Below, piece by piece: positions 33,291 to 35,962 of a DNA stretch of 35,962 nucleotides. Under the pieces are notes generated by a model. The model made no database searches. It saw nothing but the letters and a program-made list of their open reading frames with translations, and had not been told where the DNA came from. The position numbers and the translations under genes were made by a program. The stretch spans positions 1-35,962 of the forward strand of contig JAHEAY010000046.1 of assembly GCA_024642485.1 (NCBI GenBank), read 5' to 3'. This DNA is from Cytophagaceae bacterium (GTDB lineage: Bacteria; Bacteroidota; Bacteroidia; Cytophagales; Spirosomataceae). Position 1 is the first letter of the stretch; each line of letters begins with the position of its first letter.

Positions 33291-34657
33291 TGTTATTTCA
33301 AGACACGATTGTGGCATTGGCAACCCCAGCTGGGGTAGGAGCCATTGGGGTAATCCGCTTGTCGGGTCCTGATGCGATTCCTCTTGTTAATGCTGTATTT
33401 AAACCCAAAGACTTAACGAAGCAGGCTTCTCATACGATTCACTATGGTCGGATAGAAGATGCCGGTCGGGTATATGACGAGGTGGTGGTGAGTTTATACA
33501 TTGCCCCGAAGAGTTATACCAAAGAAGATGTGGTCGAGATTTCGTGTCATGGATCTCCGTTTATTCAGGAGAGTATTATTCAATTGTTTGTAGAGAAGGG
33601 TGCGCGTTTAGCGCGTGCGGGCGAATTTACCCAAAGAGCATTTATGCATGGAGCCTTTGATTTGGCACAGGCGGAAGCGGTGGCCGATGTTATTGCGGCA
33701 GATTCGGCAGCGGCACAAGCGGCAGCTTTGCATCAATTGCGCGGGGGCTTTTCGAATGAATTAGCTGCCTTGCGGGAACAGTTGATTCATTTTGCGTCAT
33801 TGATTGAATTGGAATTGGATTTCGGTGAAGAGGATGTGGAATTTGCAGACCGGAAGGATTTAGAGGATTTGGTGAACCAATTATTGGTAGCGATTCGTCC
33901 TTTAGTTGCGAGTTTCCGAGCAGGAAATGCGATTAAGAATGGGGTAGCGACAGTGATTGTGGGTAAGCCTAATGCGGGTAAATCGACTTTATTGAATGCC
34001 TTATTGAATGAAGAACGAGCGATTGTTTCGGATATCGCGGGTACGACACGCGATAGTTTGGAGGATTCGTGGGTATTGGGCGGGATTAAGTTTCGTCTGA
34101 TTGATACGGCAGGTTTGCGCGAAACGGAAGATGTGATTGAGGCGATGGGCGTGGAGCGAACGCAGGCTTGGGTGAAGAAGGCTCAGGTGGTGATTTATAT
34201 GGCGGATGCAACGACGGAAACGGCGGCATCGATTCAGGCTGGGGTAGAAGCCTTGGGAGCGATTGATATTCCGGTTATTCAGATTTTAAATAAAAAGGAT
34301 CAAGTTTCTTCGGAAGCTTTACAGTCGATTTTGAAAGAATTACCTTCCTTGATTTGCCTATCTGCAAAAAATAAAGAAGGTTTAGCCGATTTAGAAAAGG
34401 CTTTGCTGGATGTGGTGGGCTTGGATCAGGTGAGTACTGGAGGTACTTTGGTAACTAATCTTCGTCATTACCAACATTTACTTCAAACGCAAGAGACCTT
34501 AGAATCTGTTTTACGAGGATTGCAAACGGGATTGACGGGTGATTTGATTGCCCAGGACCTTCGGTATGCTTTGCATGATTTAGGGGAGATTACGGGGCAA
34601 ATATCGAATGATGATTTGTTGAAGAATATCTTTGGGAAGTTTTGTATTGGAAAGTAA
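33290..34657 (+). CDS. mnmE: tRNA uridine-5-carboxymethylaminomethyl GTPase MnmE (TrmE)
   Basis: MnmE, with MnmG, installs the cmnm5/nm5 group at C5 of wobble U34 using methylene-THF and GTP hydrolysis. The 455-residue protein has the N-terminal tetrahydrofolate-binding domain (about 1-120, with DTIVALATPAGVGAIGVIRLSG). A helical domain is interrupted by a G domain carrying G1 GKPNAGKS (225-232), G2 GTTRD (251-255), G3 DTAG (272-275) and G4 NKKD. The C-terminus has the essential FCIGK with Cys452. All catalytic elements are intact. The start overlaps the SCP2 stop by one base. A strong hairpin terminator follows. mnmG is not in view, but mnmA, acting on the same nucleotide, lies at 17879-19027. 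Confidence 0.97.
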   Translation: MLFQDTIVALATPAGVGAIGVIRLSGPDAIPLVNAVFKPKDLTKQASHTIHYGRIEDAGRVYDEVVVSLYIAPKSYTKEDVVEISCHGSPFIQESIIQLFVEKGARLARAGEFTQRAFMHGAFDLAQAEAVADVIAADSAAAQAAALHQLRGGFSNELAALREQLIHFASLIELELDFGEEDVEFADRKDLEDLVNQLLVAIRPLVASFRAGNAIKNGVATVIVGKPNAGKSTLLNALLNEERAIVSDIAGTTRDSLEDSWVLGGIKFRLIDTAGLRETEDVIEAMGVERTQAWVKKAQVVIYMADATTETAASIQAGVEALGAIDIPVIQILNKKDQVSSEALQSILKELPSLICLSAKNKEGLADLEKALLDVVGLDQVSTGGTLVTNLRHYQHLLQTQETLESVLRGLQTGLTGDLIAQDLRYALHDLGEITGQISNDDLLKNIFGKFCIGK

Positions 34658-34676
34658 TCTCGTATTTCGATCAACG

Positions 34677-34711
34677 AAAAAGGCCATCGTCAGCAAACGA
34701 TGGCCTTTTTT
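34677..34711. terminator. Strong bidirectional terminator between mnmE and the M56 gene
   Basis: A 10-bp perfect stem (34681-34690 with 34697-34706: AGGCCATCGT and ACGATGGCCT), loop CAGCAA, is flanked by A and T runs. It lies 19 bases after the mnmE stop and 18 bases from the convergent gene's stop, so it can end both transcripts. Confidence 0.9.
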
Positions 34712-34729
34712 ATTCTTTCATTCATTAAA

Positions 34730-35962
34730 CTAATGTTTTTTTGTGATTATTTCTATGACGCCATTGGCGCCATTTTTTCCATATTTTTCATTGGCTTTTT
34801 CACCTTTGAGGACGTTCATGGATTCAATTGTTTGGGGATTGATTTTATTTAAATCAAGGTCTTTAACAATGGTACCATCTATTACGATTAAAGCTTTGAT
34901 TTTCTCAGTAGGAACAGAAACGAATGCGACACTATCCGCTTTCACAGATATGGGTTTTCCGTTTACTTTAGTTCCGTTATTGACTTTTTGAGCAGTTACC
35001 GTAACCACTTTGCCATTGATCGTACTTTTGAATTCAAAATTATTGGAATCAACTGAGATGACTTTTACGAATTTTGATGGATTTTCAGGTGGTGTGGGTG
35101 GGCTTGGAACTGATGCGGGTGCTGGTGGAGGTGGCATGTCCCGCGTGGCAACGGCAAATACTTTCTTACCCGTTTTGGGGTCTGAAAATATAGTAGAATC
35201 AGGTTGGATACTTACAAGAAAGTCTGTTTTTGCAGCTTTTTTCGCTTTTTTTACTTGAGCGTGGATTTGAATGCTGCACAAGATTAATGCGCATGCTGCC
35301 ATGGGTAAAACTGCTACGCGTCTTAAATAGGCGAATTTGGGATTTTTTGAGGTAGTTAATAACATAATTCTACGTTTTAGAGATGAGTAATAAAAGGAAT
35401 GACTAGGGTTTAAAAATTCGTTTCCATAATGTGCTTGCAGCAGCATTTTGGCAAAATCTTGGATATCACCGCTTTGAATCGCTTCGCGGTCGGCAATGAA
35501 TTCATGAATATTTTGGAGCTCCTTGCTAATGAGCCAATGAAAGGGATTAAACCAGGTGATGGATGCGGCGATTTGGCAAAATAGCCTGTCGTAGGTATGT
35601 TTTTGCTTGATATGGGCCAATTCATGTTGGAATATCTTCTGCCCATGTTCACTCGACAATTCGATCGATTGCTTCCAAAACAAGAGATTCAAGAAGGAAA
35701 ATGGAGCATTTTCTAGGTTGGTCTCTATGATTTCGATTCCCTGATCGGATGTAACAGGATGCTCACGTTTGATTTGGTAGATTTTATAAATGCCCAAAGC
35801 TAAATAGGCCAATAATATTAACGAGATACCTGCGGCAATAAATAGCCCGATTTGATTCCAATCGGTTTGTTCCACTTTTGGTTGAATTTGGATCGAATTC
35901 AGGTAGATCATGGATTGGCTGATGCTGGCTGCTTGTTCTTCGCTCACCGACAAAAAATCGAA
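34730..35962 (-). CDS. M56 (BlaR1-like) metallopeptidase with TonB-plug-like C-terminus, 5' end outside window
   Basis: This membrane-anchored zinc peptidase is visible for 410 residues; the frame is open to the window edge, so the N-terminus is missing and the TTG at 35953 is not the real start. In order it has a membrane helix (IGLFIAAGISLILLAYLAL) and a cytoplasmic or juxtamembrane peptidase domain with HELAH at visible residues 113-117, plus the downstream NIHEFIADREAI block. A second membrane segment (VAVLPMAACALILCSIQIHA) and a proline-rich linker (PPPPAPASVPSPPTPPENP) follow. The C-terminal 55 or so residues resemble the end of a SusC/TonB-receptor plug (VIDGTIVKDLDLNKINPQTIESMNVLKGE, KYGKNGANGVIEIITKK). 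BlaR1 relatives cleave a BlaI-type repressor; such a gene would be expected just upstream, outside the window. The role of the plug-like tail is unknown. Confidence 0.85.
   Translation of the reverse strand, partial: FDFLSVSEEQAASISQSMIYLNSIQIQPKVEQTDWNQIGLFIAAGISLILLAYLALGIYKIYQIKREHPVTSDQGIEIIETNLENAPFSFLNLLFWKQSIELSSEHGQKIFQHELAHIKQKHTYDRLFCQIAASITWFNPFHWLISKELQNIHEFIADREAIQSGDIQDFAKMLLQAHYGNEFLNPSHSFYYSSLKRRIMLLTTSKNPKFAYLRRVAVLPMAACALILCSIQIHAQVKKAKKAAKTDFLVSIQPDSTIFSDPKTGKKVFAVATRDMPPPPAPASVPSPPTPPENPSKFVKVISVDSNNFEFKSTINGKVVTVTAQKVNNGTKVNGKPISVKADSVAFVSVPTEKIKALIVIDGTIVKDLDLNKINPQTIESMNVLKGEKANEKYGKNGANGVIEIITKKH

Overview
The window is a stretch of bacterial chromosome with ordinary housekeeping content and very high coding density. 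Several marks point to the phylum Bacteroidota, most likely an aerobic member of the Cytophagales (inference). These are: no Shine-Dalgarno-like leaders; several -7 elements of the form TAnnTTTG; a hybrid two-component system with periplasmic propeller, Y_Y_Y, kinase, receiver and AraC domains; a large DUF2723 membrane protein; a Porin_10-type barrel; and an M56 peptidase fused to a TonB-plug-like tail. LpxK shows a Gram-negative envelope. Oxygen-dependent HemF and the GMC dehydrogenase suggest aerobic life. I saw no tRNA, rRNA, CRISPR array, insertion sequence or prophage. Codon usage looked uniform by eye.

Layout. 1-3183: 3' half of purL, truA, and convergent radA. 3291-5003: an outer-membrane barrel protein and pheS. 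5063-8038: the DUF2723 protein, followed by a repeat-rich 231-bp spacer. 8270-9959: grpE-dnaJ on the minus strand. 10061-10999: queG. 11030-12058: a GntR regulator with a sugar-binding-like sensor, divergent from a 1358-residue hybrid sensor/regulator (12271-16347). The sensor gene overlaps a secreted zinc phospholipase C-like gene and is followed by a small phosphodiesterase. 17879-19027: mnmA (minus). 19130-23228: a degenerate TrpF-like protein, a bifunctional PBP1A and hemF. 23264-24751: an acidic hypothetical and menC (minus). 24803-27796: lpxK and a porin. 27837-30056: a Tat-exported small subunit and GMC flavoprotein resembling glucoside/gluconate dehydrogenases. 30060-34657: an AddB-like nuclease, an SCP2-domain protein and mnmE. 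34730-end: M56 peptidase, 5' part outside the window.

Shared themes. Four tRNA-modification genes (truA, queG, mnmA, mnmE) and pheS are dispersed through the window. Envelope biogenesis (PBP1A, LpxK, porin, barrel protein, DUF2723) is the other theme. The best regulatory signals are five hairpin terminators, one complete TTTG-N20-TAGTTTTG promoter ahead of the SCP2-mnmE pair, and a cluster of CTT(A/G)CAA-type sites between the GntR regulator and the hybrid sensor.

No clear-cut new defence or mobile system is present. The most interesting points are the three 7-bp-period arrays before dnaJ, the hybrid sensor overlapping a secreted phospholipase, the catalytically stripped TrpF-like protein, the M56/TonB-plug fusion, and the iron-sulfur GMC dehydrogenase without a neighbouring cytochrome.
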